17,054 nucleotides of DNA, from NCBI GenBank assembly GCA_009733575.1, contig ML769383.1:1208800-1225853 (forward strand), written 5' to 3'. Of this stretch, positions 9,599 through 17,054 are shown one piece after another. The stretch is from Gymnopus androsaceus JB14 (taxonomy: Eukaryota > Basidiomycota > Agaricomycetes > Agaricales > Omphalotaceae). How positions within the stretch are numbered: position 1 is the first letter of the stretch; every line of letters begins with the position of its first letter. The position numbers and the translations under genes are program-made. Below the pieces are notes generated by a model. The model was not told the DNA's origin. It was given only the letters and a program-made list of their open reading frames with translations, and ran no database searches.

Positions 9599-10495
9599 TG
9601 TGAAACCCCCGACATCATCAAACACGAATCAGAGCACGATCTTTCTTATACGATGGACTCGGATACTTATATTCGAACGCTTGCAGCATAACGCCTAATT
9701 GTAATATCTCATGATTGCATTTTGACGAAACTTATTCGCATGTATCTATCCCTATCCTTATTTTTCCCTCACTCTCTCTTTCTTGTATCTCAACCCCTTC
9801 GATTCTGGAATCATCGTCATTGATATGACTTGGACTTTTTTAATACTTACTTGCCCAGAATGCCCCTGGTGGTATATCTGTGTCGATGACTTATGTTGCC
9901 TGGCTCTTTTTTGTATCCTTAGCTACGCTCTGACGAGCAATCCACCCATTCACCCTCTCTCTTACCTACTTAATTACTTAGCTTCCTGTAGTATGTACAG
10001 TAGAGCTGTTGAAATACTTATACAACCATCGTGCCTACTGAGCTCGAGCTCGCTACCTCAGTAAGCGCAAAAAAAATCGGATGCATTATTCAAATTTCGT
10101 TCTACTGCTGTCATTTGCTTGGATCCTTGGAATGCAGACACACATCATGGCTTCTCGATTCTTCGCAGCTAAGAGGCATTACTGACAATGAACTCGTCGA
10201 GTTCCGCATGATCATCATGTTCAGCGACATAATGTATATAAGTAAGGATTTCCGAGTGCATCTATTTGAGCTATTCAAGCCTAACGTGTTAAACACGGAA
10301 CGAAATAGGACAACCTTCGGGAATACCCGATAGGGAGGCGCATGAGCAGGCGCTTACGTTCACTGAGAATCATGGCGGACATTGGAAGGAAGGACCATTG
10401 CCCAAAGCCATCCCCGCTACGAGGAGTTCTCAATTTTGAAATGATATGATTGCCCACCAAAATTCTGGCTTCCGGGAGCACTCCTGAATTACCGT
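9599..10495. other. Intergenic, no gene seen
   Basis: Downstream of STE3. The open frames here (for example 9783-10064) are hydrophobic by composition but show no family. No short frame ending in a CaaX box was found, so no pheromone precursor is visible. A small palindrome, GAGCTCGAGCTC, lies near 10039-10050. Confidence 0.45.
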
Positions 10496-10622
10496 CCTTC
10501 TGTCAATCATTTCGAACTTCTCCAAGTTTTTCTGTCAATCATTTCGAGCAGCAGGCCTCTATGCAAGTTTTTCTGTCGATTATTTCGAACAACAGTCCTC
10601 TATGAACTTCTCCAAGTTTTTT
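10496..10622 (+). repeat. Imperfect tandem repeats, three copies
   Basis: TTCTGTCAATCATTTCGA occurs twice and a variant TTCTGTCGATTATTTCGA once, each followed by variable combinations of ACTTCTCCAAGTTT and AGCAGGCCTCTATG / AACAGTCCTCTATG. The mosaic suggests a short array that has lost and gained pieces. Confidence 0.7.
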
Positions 10623-11089
10623 CTTGCCATTCTCTGAAACCTCACCAATGATCCTGCCTTATGCACAAACTTTGTCTTATGTCTAGCTATCGCGTCGGAC
10701 GGATCTGTAGCACGCGTTTTCCCTAAAGTTTGCTTATTATCTGAATTATGTCTCGTCACTTTTGCTGAGAGGTCTTTTCTCTCCGGACGTCTCGCTTCCA
10801 TCCGGGGCCCAATCTTCTTCCGCTCACCGGCTACTAAAGCCTATAAACCTCCCGAAAAAAATCCACAGTCAAAGGTTCATGCTGTGCGACCTAACATGAA
10901 TTAAACCGTTCTTACGCTCGCGGAGGACATACGATTCCGGGACTTTGTCGCGCTGCACCTAGATCTGTCGGATTATTCAGGAGTGCCCACAGCAGCAGCA
11001 GGAACATATCGAAGAAAATCAATCAACCAACAAACAGCAAGACTCATTAACATTGCCTGGAGGATATACAAGATGGATAACACACACTG
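10623..11089. other. Intergenic, no gene seen
   Basis: No recognisable coding, RNA or repeat content beyond short low-complexity runs. The minus-strand frame 10580-10801 is basic and unassigned. Confidence 0.4.
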
Positions 11090-11159
11090 TATTTCAAATT
11101 ATTTGAGATGCAGCACTTGCTTTTTAGATTTCTAATTCAGGTCAGATGTGCGCGCAAAA

Positions 11160-11232
11160 TTTCAGCCCTCCCCTCCCCTCCCTCGCTGCACTCGGGGGTC
11201 CCCCGAGCCGGGGAGTCGTCGGCGGGCACTCT
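11160..11232. repeat. GC-rich patch with palindrome
   Basis: The patch is far more GC-rich than its surroundings. It begins with CCCTCCCCTCCCCTCC and holds CTCGGGGG-T-CCCCCGAG (11191-11207), a perfect 8-bp palindrome. GCGCAAAAT (about 11153-11161) and ATTTTGCGC (about 11242-11250) form an inverted pair around it. Confidence 0.6.
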
Positions 11233-11276
11233 AAAGCTTCATTTTGCGCAGGAAAAATGTCCTCAAGCCCTTCGGG

Positions 11277-11331
11277 CAACCCTAACCCCTAACCTAGCGC
11301 CTTCGGTGCCCCAACCCTGAACCCTAACCAG
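11277..11331. repeat. Telomere-like CCCTAA motifs, interstitial
   Basis: AACCCTAACCCCTAACCTA and, after a short GC-rich spacer, CCAACCCTGAACCCTAACC. These resemble degenerate copies of the fungal telomere unit (TTAGGG on the other strand). GTTAGGG also occurs in forward orientation at 11360-11366 and 16744-16750. Confidence 0.55.
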
Positions 11332-11381
11332 CTAGAATTTAACTCAGGAAATCTGCATTGTTAGGGCTAGGTGGCGCAGCC

Positions 11382-11484
11382 TACAGTGGCTGCCAAAATT
11401 GATGTCACCCCACGTGACCTACTGAATAGGCTACTGAATAGGCGACTGAATTGGGGGGTGACATCAATTTTGGCAGCCACTGTA
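11382..11484. mobile_element. Tc1/mariner-like MITE with perfect 30-bp arms
   Basis: The left arm 11382-11411 and right arm 11455-11484 are perfect reverse complements over 30 bases. Each outer end is TA followed by CAGTGGCTGCCAAAATTG, the form expected of a TA target duplication plus a CAGTG-type terminal repeat of Tc1/mariner/pogo elements. The 43-nt spacer is ACGTGAC followed by three 12-base units, CTACTGAATAGG twice exactly and CGACTGAATTGG once, ending at the right arm. There is no coding capacity, so it would need a transposase supplied from elsewhere. The arms show no decay, which suggests a recent copy or strong hairpin-mediated homogenisation. Confidence 0.85.
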
Positions 11485-11608
11485 CGGCTACAAATTAATG
11501 CCTCAGGGACTCTTAAGACCAAAATCTTAGATAAACATGTGCCCTCAGATGCAGCACACCTGGATCCTAATGTGTTGCATCTGAGGTTATTTGAGGTTAT
11601 TTGAAATA

Positions 11609-12276
11609 GAGTGCTGCATTGGCTGTGCTGGATCTAGACTCATAGCCTGTCACGTGCGCTCTCTTGCACAATACTTACCACTTTGCCTCATACTTTATGA
11701 TGACCATCACTCCCCAAACAGTATCCTAATTTTTCTCTCTCTTCGTAATCATTCAACTTTTTTCTGCTAATTTGCATTGAGCTCCGCAGATGTGGATATT
11801 GCTAGTTCATTTCCCAGTGAATGTTACCGCGTAGCATATGGTGCATTTGGGCTTCACTCTCGGTGCATCTTCCCTCTGATGGCGAATTCCATCCATTGAG
11901 TAGCTCTTTTGTGCTACATACATAATACATCTGTTACTGCCTCCAACTTCCTTTTTCTGCTGTTATCGACCCTTAACATTGTGAGATCCACAATCCTGAG
12001 GAGACTTGGCCAGCTTGGCCAGTACTTCTTCACTTGACTTTTTTGGTTTGCAATAATCCAAGATAAGTTGCCAAAGGCGGCTTATTAGAGGATAAGATAA
12101 GCAGGCATGAGAGTCGGCATTGCACCAATAGGCACCTATAGATCTCATTCCTGACTCTCACTGCCGCTCATCTGAATTGACATATCGAGCATTTATCTCG
12201 TCCTTTTTCATTTATATTGTGTCAATAACCTTCACCACCACAATGGTATTTGGAACATTCTCTAGATGTCAACGCT
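11609..12276. other. Non-coding, probably leader of the retroelement
   Basis: Pyrimidine-rich sequence upstream of the first retroelement reading frame. It contains a 9-bp tandem duplication, CTTGGCCAG twice (12006-12023). I found no matching terminal repeat at the other side of the element. Confidence 0.35.
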
Positions 12277-12299
12277 TCATCCCATATGACTCATCATTT

Positions 12300-13596
12300 G
12301 ATCAACCAACCAGAAAATCCAGAATTCACTTGAACAACCTAACCATTGCTCAGCTGAAGAAGCTGCCTCTTTAGTTGCATCTGGAGAAGAATAGGTGATA
12401 ACAGATAGGAATAAGAAAAGGAGAGAGAAAGGAGTGGACACGGGTGACAAATCCAACATGGAATCAATCATTACAATTGAGAATGCAGAAATGGACAATA
12501 TCCGCTCAGATACCGACATCTTCATGGCAGTTAAACCACTTCTAGACGTTGCCACCATTGCGGAGCTGAATAGAGCAAATAGAGAGGATGCAGTGAGGAA
12601 AAGGAGATGAGACCGATGGCTAGTAACAACAAATGGGAGCTTGAACCAGATGTCTTCCTTAGCAAACAAGATCCCACCTAGCCTAATCTTCCTGAAAGAG
12701 ATGTTGTCATTGCCAGCCACTAATTCACCTTCCCACTCACCTTCTTCATGTAGATGAACATCTCTATTTATCAATTCGAACCTCCACAAATTCAAATGAA
12801 CTTGTCTTGCACATGAGTCAAAGATTTCATTCAGGATATTGACAACATGGAGAAGATAAAAGAGGTGAAAACGGGTCCATCTAGAGACAATGAGATGACC
12901 ATATTGGATTGGTGGAAAGCGTACAATAACTACTACACTTTTGAGGCTTCATGTTACAAATCGCTCGAGAACTGCCTCGCGCTTTATTCTCCAAAGCGCA
13001 TTTCAATTTCTTCGTCAATCAAGAGGATTTGGACAAGCTCTACCACATCTGGAGACCTACAAGGGCAAAACTTTGCCAACAACATCATGAGCTCAAAACA
13101 GAATTTGATGAAGTGAGATATGCAAATATATGGTCAGAAATAAACTCTATCTTGGCATCCAAACCACTCCCATATGCCTTGAAAGAACCTCCACAATATT
13201 CCTCATCATCAAAGAACCAACAGAGCTCTTCTAACCATCCTTTATCCTCATCTTCCTACCTGTCCTTTCTTGTGAGCAACAAGGTCAAGGACAAAGGCCC
13301 TGCTCCTTGTTGCGTCGGATGTGGTAGGAGGGACCATAAACTCTGTATCTTCTACAACTGCTTTGGATCATGTATGTAACAAGGGATGTCACCAAAGTGC
13401 CCACACCTGCTTGGAGGTTCCCACTCATACCACAAAAGCCATCCTTCCTGCCCACAAATCAACTAATCCATTAGAGCACAGAGCTCCCAGATCCTCTCCC
13501 TTTCTACAACTTTCAGACAAAATTATACCTCATTCGCCAGCCAGTATTGCTTCAGCTCAAGAAATCGAAATTTCAACCACACCATCACCCATATGA
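12300..13596 (+). pseudogene. gag-like ORF remnant with Cys/His clusters
   Basis: Pieces in different frames make up one ancestral protein: NRANREDAVRKRR (about 12570-12610), MNISIYQFEPPQIQMNL (near 12755-12805), MEKIKEVKTGPSRDNEMTIL with DWWKAYNNYYTFEASC (12847-12957), then HFNFFVNQEDLDKLYHIWRP (about 13000-13060). A Ser-rich linker follows, then CCVGCGRRDHKLC and, after a shift, CNKGCHQSAHTC (13308-13415), which look like nucleic-acid-binding zinc motifs. The order matches the first ORF of agaricomycete retroelements, in which it packages element RNA. It is broken by at least four frame changes and in-frame stops. A 172-codon open frame on the opposite strand (12277-12795) is treated as a shadow. 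Confidence 0.6.
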
Positions 13597-13998
13597 CCCC
13601 GCAGCATTCACCATCGAATTATCTATCCACGATCTCACCAACCGTTACCCTTTCTTGTACGCATATCTTTGGCATGGATTCCACCTTGGGAAAATGCCAG
13701 CAATCACCATATGATCATCAGGCGATACACTGAATGAAGATAAGGATGCGGGTTGAATGTCAGGTCCCTTCACACGAGAAGAGATTGAACAAATCGTCAG
13801 AGGGAACTTCATATGTTCTCCTTTCATAGCCGCCGAATCTACGCAAGGCCCGGGAAACCTCCAAAATCCAGGGTTTGCCGGCATCTTTCGAAGGGAGGTA
13901 AAGACAACGCTGACGATTGGATCCCATCGGTCAATTTGTTCGTTGAAAAGGGAAAATTTCCTACAATATTTGACTCAGCGCCAATGGTGGCTGAATGG

Positions 13999-14290
13999 GT
14001 GAGTTCATAATTATTATCTATTCTCATTATCATATCCAAATGGACCTATATGCCTCGACCAAATGGACCTATATGCTTGTCCAAATGGACTATCTTGTTT
14101 GAATAGATTATCTTTTCCAAATGGACTATCTTGTCCGAACAGACTATCTTTTCTGAATGCACTATCTTTTCTGAATGCACTATCTTTTCTGAATGGACTA
14201 TCTCATCCAAATAGACTATACCTTATTATTTGTCTGACTGGACTATATACATATACAATTTACTTTTATGATAACTAACGAAACACTAAG
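13999..14290 (+). other. Intron-like 292-bp insert within the RT frame
   Basis: The insert begins GTGAGTTC immediately after a complete TGG codon (VAEW) and ends ...CTAACGAAACACTAAG before ATT ACA AAT GCA CCT (ITNAPP). Removing it joins two conserved RT blocks in the same frame. GTGAGT, CTAAC and AAG are acceptable donor, branch and acceptor sites. It is much longer than the other introns in the window because of the minisatellite inside it. Confidence 0.6.
14036..14224 (+). repeat. 18-bp minisatellite, about 10 copies
   Basis: Two longer units (23 and 22 bp, starting CCAAATGGACCTATATGC) are followed by eight consecutive 18-bp units from 14081 to 14224. Units include CCAAATGGACTATCTTGT (twice) and CTGAATGCACTATCTTTT (two identical neighbours, 14153-14188). 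A weak further copy lies near 14234-14250. Because 18 is a multiple of three, one frame stays open and encodes a six-residue repeat; this is taken as incidental. Confidence 0.9.
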
Positions 14291-14689
14291 ATTACAAATG
14301 CACCTCCCAGGCATGCACAGTTCTTCTACTCCCATCCCACAAACCCTACCTTATCTCCTGAGACCCAAATGGCGAATTCTGGGTAGATCATGCCTTCCGC
14401 TTCAGCGCATTCCTGGCAAGCAGCAATTCCGGGATGATATCAGCCACTATATGCAATATATGGAGAGCATACGGTGTCCACCCAGTCACGAAAATAGAAC
14501 ATGATCTAGCAGTCTTGCAAACCCTGAACATTTACTGGTCTTTCATAGGATATTCTACGCCAACATGTCAGCCTTCCCAATGAAAAATGAATCAAATATC
14601 TTCATTGTATCACTCTCTTTCTCAACAAATACACACCACCTCAATCCAACCCAACAGTCTTTCTTGTTGTTACCAACCCTTGTCATAAC

Positions 14690-15290
14690 CCAACGAACCA
14701 AAAAGCACCTCTTACCAAAGTCAAATTTCTACATGGAATGGTATGCTACATCATACGGAAGTTGTTCCCATCTCCACCCATATCCAACTTCATGGCTTTA
14801 TACCACAACAGGGAAATTGATTCAGGCAAATACCTGACAAATGGAATTATACGGGAACTGAAGTGGCGGTCAGCAGTTGAGGACCCAAATTGCTTCCGAC
14901 AGCTCAAACCCCAGTGAAAGCTGGAGGACTATGGCATATACACAGATGCATTGACAAGCTGGGGACTAGGAATACGAGAGAAATTCACTGCATTCCAACT
15001 GAAGAAGGACTGGAAATTTGAAGGCAGAGATATCTGCTGGCAAGACAATAGCTATCAAGCTAGTCATGTATTATCTTGACGTAATGGGATTCCATGATAT
15101 ATGTCTTCACGAAATCCAATAATAAAGGTACTATTGGTGCAATGTGTAAAGCCCAAAGCTCCAACCATTGGATCAACTTCTCAGTCAGATGTACATACGC
15201 TGTACTAGCATCCCTCACAATCAAACCATTTGTTACATTGAATCCACAAAGAATCTGGCCAACCCATCTTGTGTGGGGAATTAGGTTGTC
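14690..15290 (+). pseudogene. RT connection and RNase H remnant
   Basis: Readable blocks are KFLHGMVCYII and SNFMALYHNREIDSGKYLTN (about 14725-14845), then IIRELKWRSAVEDPNCFRQL (about 14845-14905), YGIYTDALTSWGLGI (14930-14975) and WKFEGRDICWQD (15012-15050). After frame changes the region reads SNNKGTIGAMCKAQSSN (15115-15165) and YIESTKNLANPS (about 15233-15270). The first RNase H aspartate is present (YTD, 14945-14947). The later S-D-N motif is S-N-N (15115-15123), losing a metal-binding Asp. The last block corresponds to the usual ESAENPADPISRG-like motif. Several stops break it. Confidence 0.65.
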
Positions 15291-15629
15291 TGGAGGACAA
15301 ATTACCTATTGCTATCAAGCTCCCAAAAGAGCTTAATGAAATCATCCAGTATGCACTCTATAATGCTGGACAGTTCAATTCCAGATCTAAACCCAACTCC
15401 TCTTATTCCTAATCATATTCCTTCCCAAACCGCAACCCGGAAAGCAAGAGAAGGATCTAGTATTGCTGACAACACTTTCTGCCCATCCCTGGACTCGATC
15501 CATTAACCAGCATTATCAAATGTTCCGGTCTTGGTAATCTGCATGTATATAGTGAGTATTTGCCTACCCATGCAGGGCCAAGCCCCTGCCAAACCTCGTC
15601 AACTAGGATACCATATTGAATACTATCAT

Positions 15630-16172
15630 CACACTGCCAATAATTATGCTTCAGTCAGACTGAAGCATTATGAGAAATATATTCTTTCAACCCATAAGGG
15701 AAATGTAATTTTTCTGAGGACTACTGAAAGTGAATATTTCTTAGGGCTTAAGAAACAAATTAATTCAGATGATTTGAAGCCTGAATTTTCGGCAAATGTC
15801 TAAAACAACATTTTTCGGACTGGATGTGAAGTAATCTGCTTCAGCCGGCCCAAAAATATAAACTCACGATGCCAGCCAAAGTATTTCATTTCAGGTCAGC
15901 TGAAATGGTGACCGTTACCATTTCGGGAGCCCTGAAATGAATAAATTCAGCCGGCTTCGGTGATTCGTGCTTTCAGGTCAGCTGAAGCAGGTTACTTCAC
16001 AGCCTGGCCGAAAAATATTGTTTCGGAAACGCGTAAAAACTTCAAGCTTCAGATGGTACGAATATATTTTCTTCATAAGTTGTATGAAGCATTTATTTTC
16101 TCTATTGCTATGAAAAAGTACCTTTTCCTTAGCTGCCGAAAGAATCCATTTCACACAATGATTGGCAGTGTG
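15630..16172. repeat. ~540-bp imperfect palindrome
   Basis: The outer ends are CACACTGCCAAT (15630-15641) and its exact reverse complement (16161-16172). An inner 35-bp block (15810-15844) matches the reverse complement of 15982-16016 at 31 of 35 positions. The centre (about 15902-15924) is GAAATGGTGACCGTTACCATTTC, two half sites with almost no spacer. The left arm carries an extra small palindrome, CTTCAGTCAGACTGAAG, near 15648. TTTCAGGTCAGCTGAA occurs twice in direct orientation (15889-15904 and 15971-15986). Translating each arm inward gives related peptides, for example NNIFRTGCEVICFS on the left and NNIFRPGCEVTCFS on the right. Confidence 0.8.
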
Positions 16173-16288
16173 CATATATATACTCTAGCCCACTTATCTT
16201 ATCCGCAAGTCCTTGAAAGTCACGCTCATCCATGAGTCATTCATCACGCTTCACCGAATGAAACGGCCACTTCCTCAAAATTACCGAT

Positions 16289-16328
16289 GGAGCTTGGGAA
16301 ATGATTTCGGAGCTTGGGAAATGATTTC
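16289..16328 (+). repeat. Perfect 20-bp tandem duplication
   Basis: GGAGCTTGGGAAATGATTTC occurs twice without a spacer, followed by the partial third unit GGAACTTG. Confidence 0.95.
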
Positions 16329-16723
16329 GGAACTTGCAGTATATGTATGCTTTTGAACACACTTGAAATATCCATCAAGTGTCACAAAGCCAAATGAACG
16401 ACAAGTGGAGTAGATACTATAGGAAGAACAAAAATAAGTACTGAATCGGTAGCGCATCGTAGAAGCCTATGATTCAGTGGCACATACATGTGGACGCACC
16501 GCAAGTTAATTCCTCAAAGAGGAATTGGCTGAAGAATGCGGGCAACAATGAGAGTGGGTACAACGAGAAAGAGAGAACGCATCTTACAAGATTCCGATAC
16601 TTTGAGCCTCGAACTCAAGAAATTCTTGGTAGCTTCCTTCCAGGTACCCAAATGTACCTATATTGAGATTCTTGAAAGAATTCAAATCCAACTGTACATT
16701 CTTTCGCGTTGTACGAACTCTCA

Positions 16724-16860
16724 CAATAGCTTTTTCTAGTTGGGGTTAGGGCGCTGAAGCTGCCCTGCGCTGAGGCTGCGCTACCTATTAACCTCCTTTC
16801 AACATCGTGAGATCCATCGATCTTTCTGAATTCTTCCAAACAATCAATAGCTTTTTCTAG
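16724..16860 (+). repeat. 16-bp direct repeats flanking a 105-bp segment
   Basis: CAATAGCTTTTTCTAG is exact at 16724-16739 and 16845-16860. The enclosed 105 bp start with TTGGGGTTAGGGCGCTGAAG and are more GC-rich than the flanks. The layout resembles an insertion with a target duplication, or a local duplication. Confidence 0.6.
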
Positions 16861-16892
16861 GCGCTTGTGCTAACTGTTAACGCGAGAATCTT

Positions 16893-16900
16893 TATAAATA
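16893..16900 (+). promoter_or_regulatory. TATA box of the right-edge gene
   Basis: TATAAATA lies about 41 bases upstream of the ATG at 16941, a plausible core promoter position. Confidence 0.5.
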
Positions 16901-16940
16901 TGAAAGTCCTAATCCTTCAAACTCATATCTGCTCCTGATC

Positions 16941-17054
16941 ATGGCCTGCTCTGTTGATGCATTCACCCAAATCCTCACTCAGGATATCTTGCCAATAGCC
17001 TCGAATCCAATCCTTTGGACACTCACTTCGATTCTTGGTGCTTCAATCATACTG
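16941..17054 (+). CDS. Partial ORF at window end, unidentified
   Basis: Open from ATG to the window edge (38 codons). It starts MACSVDAFTQILTQDILPIA, and a hydrophobic stretch begins at LWTLTSILGASIIL. A TATAAATA box lies 41 bases upstream, which supports a real start. The hydrophobic segment near residue 30 could be a membrane anchor, as in fungal cytochrome P450s or receptor-like proteins, but nothing diagnostic is visible. The function is unknown and the 3' part lies outside the window. Confidence 0.45.
   Translation, partial: MACSVDAFTQILTQDILPIASNPILWTLTSILGASIIL

Larger units (their letters stand above)
11090..11608. repeat. Possible ~520-bp element bounded by imperfect inverted repeats
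   Basis: The left end (11090-11116) reads TATTTCAAATTATTTGAGAT then GCAGCAC. The reverse complement of the right end (11608-11572) reads TATTTCAAAT, AACCTCAAAT, AACCTCAGATGCAACAC. They share the outer ten bases and the GATGCARCAC core, with an internal ten-base duplication on the right. A further inverted match to the right end lies at 11543-11559. The interval contains the GC-rich patch, the telomere-like motifs and the MITE, so it may be a nested repeat. Confidence 0.4.
13575..14560 (+). pseudogene. Reverse transcriptase remnant with altered active site
   Basis: The region reads RYPFLYAYLWHGFHLGKMP (about 13640-13700), SGPFTREEIEQIVRGNFICS with PFIA (13757-13830), SRVCRHLSKGGKD (about 13865-13905) and FPTIFDSAPMVAEW (ending 13998). 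After the insert 13999-14290 it continues ITNAPPRHAQ. The usual stretch with the first catalytic Asp is missing. It then reads LLLPSHKPYLIS, a stop, DPNGEFWVDHAFRFSAFLAS, SNSGMISATICNIWRAYG and VHPVTKIEHDLAVLQT. The Y-x-D-D catalytic box is IEHD at 14494-14505, so the polymerase cannot be active. The product would have copied element RNA into DNA; this copy is dead. Confidence 0.75.
12277..15545 (+). mobile_element. Degenerate RT-RNase H retroelement (probably DIRS-like)
   Basis: Forward reading in several alternating frames gives, in order: a gag-like region (about 12300-13600) ending in Cys/His clusters, a reverse transcriptase (about 13580-14560), the RT-to-RNase H connection (about 14690-14930) and an RNase H domain (about 14930-15280). 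The same order occurs in agaricomycete elements that end in a tyrosine recombinase (DIRS order). No integrase core or complete recombinase is seen here, so the class rests on resemblance of the RT-RNase H part. Many stops and shifts occur, and both polymerase and nuclease catalytic sites are altered. The boundaries are estimates because no terminal repeats were recognised. Confidence 0.75.
16181..16940. other. Intergenic with small repeats and a promoter at the right end
   Basis: No gene is recognised. The region contains a perfect 20-bp tandem duplication (16289-16328), an 8-bp inverted repeat ACACTTGA / TCAAGTGT (16359-16366, 16375-16382), a 16-bp direct repeat pair (16724-16739, 16845-16860) and a candidate TATA box at 16893-16900. 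Confidence 0.5.

Noticed and set aside
9783..10333. Hydrophobic open frames downstream of STE3, considered as pheromone precursors or a small membrane protein
   Set aside because: None ends in a CaaX box, and no homology or splice structure supports them.
12277..12795. 172-codon open frame on the minus strand
   Set aside because: It lies opposite the gag-like region, which has family-like blocks on the plus strand. The minus translation shows no domain and is Ser/Leu-rich as expected of a shadow.
11640..15620. LTRs for the retroelement
   Set aside because: I compared sequence before 12.2 kb with that after 15.4 kb by eye and found no convincing direct or inverted terminal repeats.

Overview
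The window looks like nuclear DNA of a basidiomycete fungus, most likely an agaricomycete. The genes are split by many very short spliceosomal introns (49-69 nt in most cases) with GT..AG ends and CTGAC/CTAAT-like branch sites. The recognisable families fit this: a STE3 pheromone receptor, a secreted berberine-bridge-type flavoprotein, F-box/LRR fragments and an agaricomycete-style RT-RNase H retroelement. The species cannot be named from the sequence.

Layout. 1-3.4 kb: a decayed F-box gene (60-360, +), a BBE/VAO-family FAD oxidase (808-2574, -) and a decayed LRR fragment of an F-box protein (2900-3235, -) lying between two diverged copies of a ~90-bp repeat. 4.0-9.6 kb is a compact gene block: ribosomal protein uL14/RPL23 (4031-4787, -), a four-helix membrane protein of unknown function (5423-6412, +), TIM22 of the mitochondrial inner-membrane carrier translocase (6704-7430, -) and a STE3-type seven-helix pheromone receptor (7854-9598, +). 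RPL23 and the membrane protein diverge from a shared promoter region, the membrane protein and TIM22 converge, and TIM22 and STE3 diverge.

9.6-17 kb is repeat-rich and almost gene-free. It holds a short tandem array (10.5 kb), a GC-rich patch followed by telomere-like CCCTAA motifs (11.2-11.3 kb), a 103-bp Tc1/mariner-like MITE with perfect 30-bp arms, a dead RT-RNase H retroelement (about 12.3-15.5 kb, probably DIRS-like) carrying an intron-like insert with an 18-bp minisatellite, a ~540-bp imperfect palindrome (15.63-16.17 kb), and the start of an unidentified gene at the right edge (16941, +).

The genes do not form one pathway: they are housekeeping functions (ribosome, mitochondrial import), mating or signalling (STE3) and secreted oxidation. 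Two observations stand out. Three otherwise well-conserved multi-exon genes (BBE oxidase, RPL23, STE3) carry single-base frame disruptions, which suggests consensus errors or, less likely, decay of the whole block. The repeat-rich half contains several unusual foldback structures.
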